A stretch of DNA of 5,750 bases from positions 1 to 5,750 of the forward strand of contig JAJFGM010000785.1 in assembly GCA_021776145.1 (NCBI GenBank), written 5' to 3'. The notes under the pieces were generated by a model. It was not told the DNA's origin and did not search any database. It saw nothing but the letters and a program-made list of their open reading frames with translations. The stretch comes from Kiloniellaceae bacterium (GTDB taxonomy: Bacteria; Pseudomonadota; Alphaproteobacteria; Kiloniellales; Kiloniellaceae). Position 1 is the stretch's first letter, and the number at the start of each line of letters is the position of its first letter. Below, piece by piece: positions 1 to 4,908 of this stretch. The translations under genes and the position numbers were made by a program.

Positions 1-61
1 AGGGCACCGGACATTCCCTATAAGCGCTCGGCGCCTCCGCGATAGCCTGCGGGGTGCCCGT

Positions 62-137
62 GCCCAGGTAGCTCAGTTGGTAGAGCACGTGACTGAAAAT
101 CACGGTGTCGGTGGTTCGATTCCGCCCCTGGGCACCA
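62..137 (+). tRNA. tRNA-Phe (anticodon GAA)
   Basis: A full cloverleaf can be read directly. The 7-bp acceptor stem pairs 62-68 with 127-133. U8-A9 are followed by a D arm with GCTC/GAGC stems. The anticodon stem pairs 88-92 with 100-104 and encloses the loop CTGAAAA, with GAA at 95-97, which decodes UUC/UUU (Phe). The T arm is GGTGG-TTCGATT-CCGCC. The discriminator A134 is followed by a genomically encoded CCA at 135-137. No intron or extra arm is present, and the sequence resembles alphaproteobacterial tRNA-Phe. A TATAAG box at 20-25 could be its -10 element, but the matching -35 would fall at or before the window edge. No T-rich hairpin follows the gene. Confidence 0.98.
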
Positions 138-207
138 TTATTTCAATGCGTTAGCGACAATTTCCTAAAACCGATCTCTTGCGAAGTAACCAATAAGTCA
201 CCACGCG

Positions 208-225
208 AGCCCGTATGACAGGGCT
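208..225. repeat. short inverted repeat upstream of the DUF1488 gene
   Basis: AGCCC at 208-212 and GGGCT at 221-225 form a perfect 5-bp stem with an 8-nt loop, followed by the AT-rich TATATC. It lies between the tRNA and the DUF1488 gene. The stem is short and no T run follows, so a terminator is unlikely. The stretch 138-296 otherwise shows no gene. Confidence 0.25.
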
Positions 226-296
226 ATATCGAAGTGTCAGGCATCAGTGCCGAGGTGCTTCAGCGACCTCTTATTTCATCAAAGAAAGCCAAGTCG

Positions 297-563
297 ATGA
301 TTGCGTTTTCTCCGAGTGCCGAAATCCGCTGGAACCTTGTTAATGAAGAGGCTCAATTCGAGGCCGAAACCGGAACCGGGCAGGTCCTCTGTCGCGTGAG
401 CCGGGAGTTTCTTGAGGATCGTTATGGCGCCGACGGTGTTGACGACTGCCTGGACAAGTCCAAAGAGCACCGGGATCAAATTCAGGACCTATGTGGCAGC
501 TGGATTGCCAAAGGAAAGCTCGAGCCCGACGGTCCACTGCTATTGCGCTCAAAGGATTGGTGA
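297..563 (+). CDS. DUF1488-family small protein
   Basis: This 88-residue protein resembles the DUF1488 family (PF07369), to which E. coli YrdB belongs. Members are 80-90 residues long and their biochemical role is unknown. The visible family pattern is an N-terminal F/W-rich strand region, then a segment like GQVLCRVSREFLEDRYGA (a beta strand leading into a helix, comparable to the LTCAISGESLAYRF segment of YrdB). An acidic/basic helix with HRDQIQDLC follows, where YrdB has HRWDLEEEA. The ATG at 297 is preferred because it gives the usual family length and N-terminus; an AAAGAAAG tract 9-16 nt upstream is a weak ribosome binding site. A GTG at 234 in the same frame would add 21 residues that do not look like the family. 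The product appears cytoplasmic, with no signal peptide or membrane segment. The assignment rests on remembered family patterns, not a search. Confidence 0.72.
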   Translation: MIAFSPSAEIRWNLVNEEAQFEAETGTGQVLCRVSREFLEDRYGADGVDDCLDKSKEHRDQIQDLCGSWIAKGKLEPDGPLLLRSKDW

Positions 564-689
564 TGATCGCGTTTTATCGCGTCGAACACTGACGGCGCGA
601 AGTCCTTAACGCTTTTCGTCCCCGCCCAAATGCGGCATATTCACGCGCTCATGTAGAGTTCCTTCGAACCTCCAAGTAGGAGATCAAAA

Positions 690-992
690 ATGGTAGACGT
701 TCACTGCCGCAAGGGCGGCCAAGATGCTCGTCAGCACAAACCCGATTTTTCCATCTCGCTCGACGTTGCCGAGAGGATGCTTGGCCTGCGTCGAGAATAC
801 TGGAAGGGCGTCGAGCCGCCGGCGCTGCCACGGGATCGATTTACCGACTACAAAGGGCCGGAGTACGTGCTTGCGCTCATTTCTGGCGACGAAGCAAGAG
901 CTAGAAGCTGGCGCACAGGTTGGTACTTTGCGCCGATCTCGGTTGCGGAAGTCCGCAAGAAGCAGCGGCAATTTCGGGCAGCCGCGGCATAA
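690..992 (+). CDS. hypothetical protein, 100 residues
   Basis: The family is not recognised. Coding is supported by a strong Shine-Dalgarno, TAGGAGA at 677-683, about 7 nt before an ATG, and by an uninterrupted frame to TAA. The product is soluble and basic. Its N-terminus is rich in His, Lys and Gln, followed by a helix-like FSISLDVAERMLGLRREYW (residues ~20-38). A Pro-rich linker (PPALPRD) leads to a probable beta region with GPEYVLALISGDEARARSW and GWYFAPI, and a basic C-terminal helix ends in AAAA. There is no signal peptide or membrane segment. It is 126 bp downstream of the DUF1488 gene on the same strand, so co-transcription is possible but not shown. It converges on the Abi-alpha gene, with 100 bp between the two stop codons and no clear terminator hairpin there. 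Confidence 0.7.
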   Translation: MVDVHCRKGGQDARQHKPDFSISLDVAERMLGLRREYWKGVEPPALPRDRFTDYKGPEYVLALISGDEARARSWRTGWYFAPISVAEVRKKQRQFRAAAA

Positions 993-1092
993 ACGGCGTG
1001 CCACGTCGGCGGCGGCGGGAACGGATACCGCGCCGGACTGGACGGCCGCGACGAGTTCGGGTGCGCCGTGATCGCGGGCGGTGCGGGTGGGC

Positions 1093-1794
1093 CTACTTGC
1101 TGCGAAGTGTGCAGGCGTCCATCAGTCGACGGCCAAGTTCGGTTGGGTAAACTTGGCTGAGAATCCTCGTTCCGCCGTAGGTCAGGTTCGAGTTCAAGCA
1201 TTCAAGCCGACAAAGGTTTGACAGCGCAACTTTGACGTCCGGTTTGATGTGTTCCACGTCGCCTTCCTCGTCCCGCCCCAGAACGATCGTTTCGGGCAGG
1301 TATCGTGTGCGGACACACTCCTTGAGCAGTTTTTCCTGCGGGTACGCGTAGATACCCTGCATGATCCGTGCCTCCAGTGAGCCGAAATCTCTGAGAATCG
1401 AAACGAACGCGCGTCGCACCTCGACGTCATGATCGGCATCGCCAGCGTTCACAAGAAGGCGGGCCCACATGTCTTGAAGGTCATCGTCCTCCTCGATCGT
1501 GGCTTCACTGAGCAAGGGGATCATCACCTTGAGCGGCACGGAACGAGTCGGACCATCCATCCCGAGTTCAACGAAAAGCTCTTGGGCGCGCTTCTGCAAT
1601 CGGAGTGCGCGTTCTCCTCGCACGTAGCGCAAGTGGTCTGTGACGATGCCCGATGCTTGCTCTAGTGGCCCCTCAATAAACCGGCCTATGAACTGACCCA
1701 TACCTTTGACAGCGCCAGTGCCCATCTGGCCAAGGGTCGCGATTTCTTTTGCCGCTTCACTCGCCGCAATGACGGCCTTTTCCTTGTCGCTCAT
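1093..1794 (-). CDS. Abi-alpha (DUF4393) family protein
   Basis: This 233-residue protein carries the hallmark segment of the Abi_alpha family (PF14337, formerly DUF4393) at residues ~86-117: a VPLK...PLL...A..EEDDDLQDMWARLLVNA pattern, an acidic run followed by a W-A-x-L-L-x-N helix. The N-terminal third (18-60) is rich in Gly and amphipathic helices (GTGAVKGMGQFIGRFIEGP), then VTDHLRYVRGERA, the usual family lead-in before a long helix. The C-terminus (~188-228) has an LSNLCRLECLN...YPTELGRRLMDAC pattern like a winged-helix or small strand-helix unit seen in relatives. The family name comes from association with abortive infection, but the mechanism of most members is unknown. The ATG is preceded by AAGG about 11 nt upstream and AGGA further out, a moderate ribosome binding site. 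It lies 259 bp downstream of the glycosylase-like gene on the same strand, so the two may be transcribed together. Length is typical and no truncation is seen. Confidence 0.85.
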   Translation of the reverse strand: MSDKEKAVIAASEAAKEIATLGQMGTGAVKGMGQFIGRFIEGPLEQASGIVTDHLRYVRGERALRLQKRAQELFVELGMDGPTRSVPLKVMIPLLSEATIEEDDDLQDMWARLLVNAGDADHDVEVRRAFVSILRDFGSLEARIMQGIYAYPQEKLLKECVRTRYLPETIVLGRDEEGDVEHIKPDVKVALSNLCRLECLNSNLTYGGTRILSQVYPTELGRRLMDACTLRSK

Positions 1795-2053
1795 GTTGCA
1801 AATTACCTTTTCCTGACATCCTCACAGCCACTCGCCCCCTGAAAGCCTCTGCCTGGCCGTTGACGCGCGAAGTAGAACGAAGAAGCCCCGATACAGCCCC
1901 AGTCGTTGCTCTCGAAGCTGCTGCCACACCACTCGTGCATGTCATTGAGGGTCCTGCCGAGTCCGATGGGCGGCATCGGTACCTCGACACACTTGGGGAA
2001 CTGGCGGGCAAGGCGGGCTTTCGGTGAGTGGGAACGGCGGGATACATGACTAC
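1795..2053. other. intergenic stretch with a possible gene remnant on the plus strand
   Basis: This gap separates two minus-strand genes. No promoter or terminator is convincing. In the plus strand, 1860-2027 reads without a stop from a TTG to TGA (55 residues) with protein-like composition: LTREVERRSPD near the start, VVALEAAATPLVHVIEGPAE in the middle and RYLDTLGELAGKAGFR at the end. The frame is open back to 1773, but it has no ATG/GTG start and no Shine-Dalgarno. It may be the decayed end of an older gene. The opposite strand is also open (2047 to 1757) but encodes a Ser/Arg/Ala-rich low-complexity product that looks like an antisense shadow. Confidence 0.25.
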
Positions 2054-2830
2054 CTATGACAGTTGCGGATATAGTGGGTATTCGCGCCCTGTCGGGTTGG
2101 CGTGCCGTACAAGATGCGGCAAAACCACTGTCTTAAAGTAGCCTCCGCTGCCCCACCCCCAGGGATTGCGCCGATAACTCGGATGACTGAATGCTTGCAA
2201 TGCAATTGCATTGTCGATTTTGACTGGTTCGTAGAGGAAATAGTCAAGAAGTCTCACACCTTGAAAAATTACAACTGTAGGCTCAAGGACACGAACCGTT
2301 TCTTCAAGGATCCTCTGCCCCGCTGGTCTCATCTCTTTTGTCGCTTTGCTGGAAGTTTTGTTGGTTTTGGCGACTCGGGATTTCGGGAAGAAGTTCGTTG
2401 CGGCGAAGCAGTCGTAAATGTTTGTCACTTCGCCGGAAACGGTAATCTTGGTGTCTTCCGGCTCCCTTCCCAATGGCAACCCAAGGAACACTCTCAGGAT
2501 TTGCTCCGTTCCACGGATATGCGGATTAAGTCTTTTGCGACGTTCTTCCTTCGTGTTGTTCAGAAAATGCCTTCGCCTTTCTTCAATACGGACGGGGTCT
2601 TCGTAGTATGCATCCCTGCCGACGATCAAAAGCCGGTGGCTCTTCTCACACCATTTCAAATCGAATGCGTTACCAACGTGTGGCGACACCAGCGCACCAT
2701 GTAAGCACTCTTTGTCGCTGGAGCTGGTTTCCATGCCGGCCTGCAAACCAGTGTCACTTTCTAGGCCTCGGAAATAGCTGTCGATTGCTTTTCTGCGCTC
2801 ATCGGTCGAACGACGGTCCAAATGCCACAT
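2054..2830 (-). CDS. divergent uracil-DNA-glycosylase-superfamily protein
   Basis: The 258-residue product has the motif order of the UDG superfamily, which flips a damaged or modified base out of DNA and cuts its glycosidic bond. Residues 67-79 read LLIVGRDAYYEDP, matching family-1 motif GQDPYH, with D73 at the catalytic Asp position and Y75 at the thymine-excluding Tyr. ATN at 144-146 sits where family 1 has LLN, so N146 may contact the base. Helix 174-185 and VVIFQG (186-191) form the core strand, and FSHPSYR (214-220) matches motif HPSPLS, with H216. Changes from canonical UDG (Q to R, P to A, H to Y, and loss of the second Pro and Leu in the HPS motif) suggest altered substrate choice. 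The N-terminus (1-60) and a Lys-rich insert (~149-168) are not recognised. The start is set by AGGAG at 2837-2841, 6 nt from the ATG. The gene is AT-rich relative to mlrC, suggesting transfer. Confidence 0.72.
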   Translation of the reverse strand: MWHLDRRSTDERRKAIDSYFRGLESDTGLQAGMETSSSDKECLHGALVSPHVGNAFDLKWCEKSHRLLIVGRDAYYEDPVRIEERRRHFLNNTKEERRKRLNPHIRGTEQILRVFLGLPLGREPEDTKITVSGEVTNIYDCFAATNFFPKSRVAKTNKTSSKATKEMRPAGQRILEETVRVLEPTVVIFQGVRLLDYFLYEPVKIDNAIALQAFSHPSYRRNPWGWGSGGYFKTVVLPHLVRHANPTGREYPLYPQLS

Positions 2831-2867
2831 CGATTTCTCCTGCCGTAATCAATCTCGCAGCGGAATG

Positions 2868-2885
2868 GGGGTCATGTGTGACCCC
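2868..2885. promoter_or_regulatory. perfect palindrome GGGGTCA-TGTG-TGACCCC upstream of the glycosylase-like gene
   Basis: A perfect 7-bp inverted repeat with a 4-nt spacer lies 38-55 bp upstream of the start codon of the minus-strand glycosylase-like gene. In this position it could be an operator or a hairpin in the 5' leader. Its right arm is shared with the first of the GACCCC repeat units that follow, so it may instead be a by-product of the repeat cluster. No clear -35/-10 pair was found around it. Confidence 0.35.
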
Positions 2886-2922
2886 GCGCTTCCGTGACCC
2901 CGCGCTTCTGACCCCGTGCCTC
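2880..2922. repeat. tandem GACCCCGCGCTTC units
   Basis: Three near-identical 13-bp units lie at 2880-2892, 2896-2908 and 2910-2922. The first two match exactly (GACCCCGCGCTTC) and the third differs at two positions (GACCCCGTGCCTC). A fourth unit with one mismatch is at 3046-3058 (GACCCCGAGCTTC), inside the dispersed repeat that begins at 2925. The spacing between units is 1-3 bp. The role is unknown. Confidence 0.75.
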
Positions 2923-2924
2923 AT

Positions 2925-3072
2925 CCAACGGATTGTGTGGACATTCATCCGGCATTCGATGTGCGCCAGCCAATAGGGGCGTCGTTGGAACCGAACAACA
3001 ATGGAATGCGTGTGGCAACGAACGGAAAGGCAAAAGGCAAGACCCGACCCCGAGCTTCGCACGGAATCAGCG
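2925..3072 (+). repeat. dispersed repeat, copy A
   Basis: This segment aligns with 4766-4914 in the same orientation. The first 98 bp (2925-3022) align without gaps with 82 matches, about 84% by hand count. The remainder aligns with small indels through a shared GGCAAGACCC and a closing 17-bp segment ending ATCAGCG (14/17 matches). It occupies most of the gap between the glycosylase-like and DUF4389 genes; the rest of 2831-3107 holds the palindrome and tandem units and no gene. The frame open through it on the plus strand is not supported as coding, because mismatches between the copies fall 5/8/3 on codon positions 1/2/3. No transposase or terminal inverted repeat is associated. Confidence 0.85.
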
Positions 3073-3107
3073 GCGAATGGTTTGGATCGGCAGGTGTCGG
3101 ACAAGCC

Positions 3108-3662
3108 TTATAAGTCTTTCGGCTTGTCGGCGTCTCCTGTCTTGTCGGCGGCGTCCGGCTGATTTGCCTCGGCTGCTTTATCTGCTTCGGCCGCCCTTTT
3201 TGCTTCAGCGACCTTCTTTGCCTCAGTCGCCTTCTTTGCCTTAGCCGCCTTTCTTGCCTCAGCCGCCTTTCTTGCCTCAGCAGCCTTTCTTGCCTCGGCC
3301 GCCTTGTCATTCTCGGTCGAATCCCCAGCCGCCTCCGACTTGTCGTCCGGCTGCTTGCTGTCTTCTTTCTCCGGCGCCTTCTTGTGTGGCTCATCGGGCC
3401 ATGGCGCGAAGGGGAACGGTTTTTCTTCCGTAGCGAAGGTCAAAAAGACGGTGACCTGTTGGAGATAGCGGGCCAAATTGCGACCGAAGCGGATCAACTG
3501 GTCGTTCGGCTGGCCGGTAAAGAGGCTGGCGAGGAACTGGAACGCAACAACTGCGACGGTGATGAGCTCCGCCACATTGAATGCCAAAATCAAAACGACC
3601 ATGTAGACCAGGCGGAGCCAGATGCTGCGCCGCGTGGCGTTCCTCTTAATGTCTCCGCTCAT
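3108..3662 (-). CDS. DUF4389 membrane protein with Ala/Lys/Glu repeat tail
   Basis: The 184-residue product matches the DUF4389 family (PF14333): a basic N-terminus (KRNATRRSIWLR), a hydrophobic segment at ~17-49 (LVYMVVLILAFNVAELITVAV and onward), FTGQPN at 48-53, then RFGRNLARYLQQVTVFLTF and TEEKPFPFAPWP at 78-89, the usual end of the domain. One or two membrane passes are likely. After ~90 residues a charged tail begins, with a run of eight six-residue units of the AAEARK type (~121-168), predicted helical and extended. The function of DUF4389 is unknown. A GTG 39 bp upstream (3701) would add 13 residues, but GGGAG at 3671-3675, 8 nt before the ATG, favours the start given. Codon use is GC-rich, like mlrC and unlike the glycosylase-like gene. 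The gene lies 277 bp upstream of the glycosylase-like gene on the same strand, separated by repeat copy A. Confidence 0.88.
   Translation of the reverse strand: MSGDIKRNATRRSIWLRLVYMVVLILAFNVAELITVAVVAFQFLASLFTGQPNDQLIRFGRNLARYLQQVTVFLTFATEEKPFPFAPWPDEPHKKAPEKEDSKQPDDKSEAAGDSTENDKAAEARKAAEARKAAEARKAAKAKKATEAKKVAEAKRAAEADKAAEANQPDAADKTGDADKPKDL
3159..3302 (-). repeat. 18-bp in-frame tandem repeat encoding eight AAEARK-type units
   Basis: Inside the DUF4389 gene, eight consecutive 18-bp units encode AAEARK, AAEARK, AAEARK, AAKAKK, ATEAKK, VAEAKR, AAEADK and AAEANQ. The first three are identical in protein and nearly so in DNA, with drift toward the C-terminus. This suggests growth of the array by slippage or unequal exchange from the proximal end. 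Confidence 0.9.
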
Positions 3663-3772
3663 TCCGGTTTCTCCCTTGTCGCTCTCTGTCCGCGATCGCA
3701 CTCACCGGGGCGGATCTCAATCGAATCGGTATCCGGCGAATCAGGCTCCAGATTGGGATCGATCTTAGCCAA
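3659..3772 (-). CDS. possible small leader ORF overlapping the DUF4389 start
   Basis: A 37-codon frame from TTG (3772) ends at a TGA that shares ATGA with the DUF4389 start codon, the arrangement typical of translational coupling. It encodes an acidic, soluble peptide: AKIDPNLEPDSPDTDSIEI, then RPGECDRGQRA and a charged end. The frame is closed by a stop 27 bp upstream of the TTG, and there is no Shine-Dalgarno or ATG/GTG. It is recorded because of the exact overlap and the protein-like composition. It may equally be chance or the tail of a decayed gene. Confidence 0.22.
   Translation of the reverse strand: MAKIDPNLEPDSPDTDSIEIRPGECDRGQRATREKPE
3671..3675 (-). promoter_or_regulatory. ribosome binding site deciding the DUF4389 start
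   Basis: GGGAG (within AAGGGAGA on the minus strand) lies 8 nt before the ATG at 3662. The alternative GTG at 3701 has no comparable site, so the shorter product is preferred. Confidence 0.7.
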
Positions 3773-3815
3773 ATAGGGCGACGGCGAGAAGGGGGCGCTT
3801 CACGTTCCCAAAATT

Positions 3816-3894
3816 ACGGTGACAGTGCACTATATAGGCATGACATGTGGCATTCTCATTACAATCTGGGCACGGCTAAATGCACTGTCACCGT
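3816..3894. repeat. REP/MITE-like inverted repeat with 14-bp perfect arms
   Basis: ACGGTGACAGTGCA at 3816-3829 is the exact reverse complement of TGCACTGTCACCGT at 3881-3894, with 51 bp between. Weaker pairing continues inward over TATA-like bases. The flanks are A/T-rich (AAAATT on the left, TTTTCG on the right). Ends of the GGTGACAGTGCAC type recall intergenic repeats moved by REP-associated tyrosine (Y1) transposases; that link is from memory. The 51-bp interior has no room for a transposase, so this would be a non-autonomous or collapsed copy. Confidence 0.65.
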
Positions 3895-3909
3895 TTTCGT
3901 CACCGTTTT
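3887..3909 (+). repeat. tandem GTCACCGTTTT
   Basis: GTCACCGTTTT occurs at 3887-3897 and again at 3899-3909, a 12-bp period. The first copy begins inside the right arm of the inverted repeat and the second runs beyond it, so the element edge is partly duplicated. Confidence 0.7.
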
Positions 3910-4039
3910 TCACTCGATGCAATAGGAGCGTGGCCAGCCGCGATTACGGCCATGTCCCGAAAATTCCGACACAGACCCAAGCCAATTGCACGTCGGGTGG
4001 TTCCAGGGCACGATCAACTCGGCGTCGGATATCTATTTG

Positions 4040-4054
4040 TGAAGTCGCACTTCA
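4040..4054. repeat. small palindrome TGAAGT-CGC-ACTTCA
   Basis: A perfect 6-bp inverted repeat with a 3-nt centre lies 62-76 bp upstream of the coiled-coil gene start. The size and position would suit an operator for that gene, but no promoter was recognised nearby and chance is possible. Confidence 0.25.
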
Positions 4055-4104
4055 GTCCCGCGGCATAGGTGGGGCCGATAGGTTCCGAGGCAGAATCAAC
4101 TGGT

Positions 4105-4108
4105 GGAG
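4105..4108 (+). promoter_or_regulatory. ribosome binding site deciding the coiled-coil gene start
   Basis: GGAG within GGTGGAGA lies 7 nt before the ATG at 4116. The codons that follow encode a signal peptide, so this start is strongly preferred over upstream in-frame ATGs at 3819 and 3840. Confidence 0.75.
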
Positions 4109-4115
4109 ACGCTTG

Positions 4116-4610
4116 ATGCGTACTTGGATCGCGGCGCTATTGCTGTCGTTGCTACCGTTGACTCCGGCGATGGCCGGTGCGCAAAGCCCTATCGTTGTCG
4201 CGGGCGCAACACCGTCGCCATCGCCGTCAAGCGCGGACGCCGTGCAGGCGAAGATCGCGACGCTGGCTGGCGAGATTGAAGCGCTCGCCGCAGAGGGCGC
4301 GTTATTGACCGGCACATTGCAGGAACTGAAAGACAGCAAGCCGCAGCATCCTGGAGCGAACGCTACGTCGCAACAGATCGCAAGCCACCAAAAAGCGTTG
4401 GCGGCGTGGAAAAAGAAGGTCGAACAACTGCACAAGAAGCTCGCCAAGACGCAGGACGCGTTGAACGCCAAACAGAACGAGTTGGAAAAACTGCAAAGCA
4501 AACTGACGAAAGCGCAAGCGAAGGATCTAGAGAAAGTCCGCAAACAGTTGGAAGCCGCAAAAGCCGCGCTGGCGAATACACGCCATTCGGCAAGTAAGCT
4601 GTCGAAATAA
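4116..4610 (+). CDS. exported coiled-coil protein of unknown function
   Basis: The 164-residue product begins with a classical Sec signal peptide: MRTW, a hydrophobic core (IAALLLSLLPLTP) and an A-M-A cleavage site at 18-20, so it should be periplasmic or surface-located. A Pro/Ser linker (TPSPSPSS, ~32-39) precedes a helix (~41-73, VQAKIATLAGEIEALAAEG). A Pro/Gly break (~75-81) leads to a long Lys/Gln/Glu-rich heptad region (~85-160), with segments such as KVEQLHKKLAK and ELEKLQSKLTK forming a coiled coil. There is no C-terminal catalytic domain, such as the peptidase domain of EnvC-type proteins, and no lipobox Cys. The family is not recognised. It stands alone on its strand between the REP-like repeat and dispersed repeat copy B, with no hairpin-plus-T-run terminator after the TAA. 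A structural or scaffold role is guessed from shape only. Confidence 0.85.
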   Translation: MRTWIAALLLSLLPLTPAMAGAQSPIVVAGATPSPSPSSADAVQAKIATLAGEIEALAAEGALLTGTLQELKDSKPQHPGANATSQQIASHQKALAAWKKKVEQLHKKLAKTQDALNAKQNELEKLQSKLTKAQAKDLEKVRKQLEAAKAALANTRHSASKLSK

Positions 4611-4908
4611 ACCCGTTACGGATTCAGCGTGGCACGGTCTTAGGTTTTGCGGGGGCACAAAACTTGATTGCTCGGCGGACATGTCATTGCCATCACTCAA
4701 CCATGATGGATCCCGATCCCACAACTTCTTGCAGAACGGGGGGCAAATCGTTCCATTTGCCCCGCCCAATGGATGGTGTGGACAATCACCCGGCATTCGC
4801 TGTGCGCCAGCCAAAAGAGACGTCATTGGAACCCATCCGCAATGGAAGGGGTGTGACAACGAAGGCAAAGGCAAGACCCCAAGCCTTTACGGTTCGGTTC
4901 ACGCGGGA
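4611..4908. other. intergenic stretch between two converging genes
   Basis: This 298-bp gap lies between the stop codons of the coiled-coil gene and mlrC. It holds a weak GTTTTG/CAAAAC pair (4644-4663), a strong GC-topped hairpin (4740-4763) and most of dispersed repeat copy B. No gene is supported, and the open frames across 4664-5242 are shadows of mlrC running into the repeat. Confidence 0.7.
4740..4763. repeat. strong hairpin GGGGCAAAT-CGTTCC-ATTTGCCCC
   Basis: A perfect 9-bp stem with a 6-nt loop, extendable by three G-C pairs across a one-base bulge. It sits between converging genes, directly before dispersed repeat copy B. A transcript from either side would fold it. Neither strand has a T run after it, so it is not a standard intrinsic terminator, though it could protect or end transcripts by another route. 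Confidence 0.7.

Larger units (their letters stand above)
3663..4115. other. gene-poor stretch between the divergent DUF4389 and coiled-coil genes
   Basis: Both flanking genes read away from this 453-bp stretch, so it should hold both of their promoters, but no convincing -35/-10 pair was picked out. It contains the possible leader ORF (3659-3772), a REP/MITE-like inverted repeat (3816-3894) with a tandem GTCACCGTTTT repeat at its right arm, and a small palindrome (4040-4054). A plus-strand frame is open through its right half into the coiled-coil gene, but that frame starts within the inverted repeat and encodes an Arg/Ser/Cys-rich product with no ribosome binding site, so it is not taken as coding. 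Confidence 0.6.

Noticed and set aside
1..61. End of a protein gene upstream of the tRNA (a plus frame closing with TAG at 43-45)
   Set aside because: Only 14 codons are visible and nothing in them is recognisable, so a coding call cannot be supported.
2102..2704. Long plus-strand open frame (200 codons) opposite the glycosylase-like gene
   Set aside because: The minus-strand frame has UDG motifs and an AGGAG site. The plus frame is rich in Cys/Phe with no recognisable pattern and is an antisense shadow.
2916..3113. Open plus-strand frame over repeat copy A with a similar frame in copy B (shared HPAF-VRQP-SLEP-type pattern)
   Set aside because: Mismatches between the copies fall mostly on codon positions 1 and 2 (5/8/3), opposite to protein selection. 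There is no ribosome binding site, and the frames fit a shared non-coding repeat.
3992..4015. Partial likeness to the tRNA-Phe 3' half (GTCGGGTGGTTC...GGGCAC), a possible attachment site
   Set aside because: The match is broken by missing bases and lacks the T-loop and acceptor sequence, so it is best explained by chance.
3819..4115. N-terminal extension of the coiled-coil gene by 99 codons
   Set aside because: It would bury the signal peptide and start inside the inverted repeat. A ribosome binding site directly precedes the ATG at 4116.
4052..4543. Minus-strand frame opposite the coiled-coil gene, rich in Ser, Cys, Phe and Ala
   Set aside because: Typical antisense reading of Lys/Ala/Glu-rich codons, with no independent support.
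4644..4663. GTTTTG/CAAAAC pair after the coiled-coil gene as a terminator
   Set aside because: The stem is short and AT-rich around a G-rich loop, and no T run follows.
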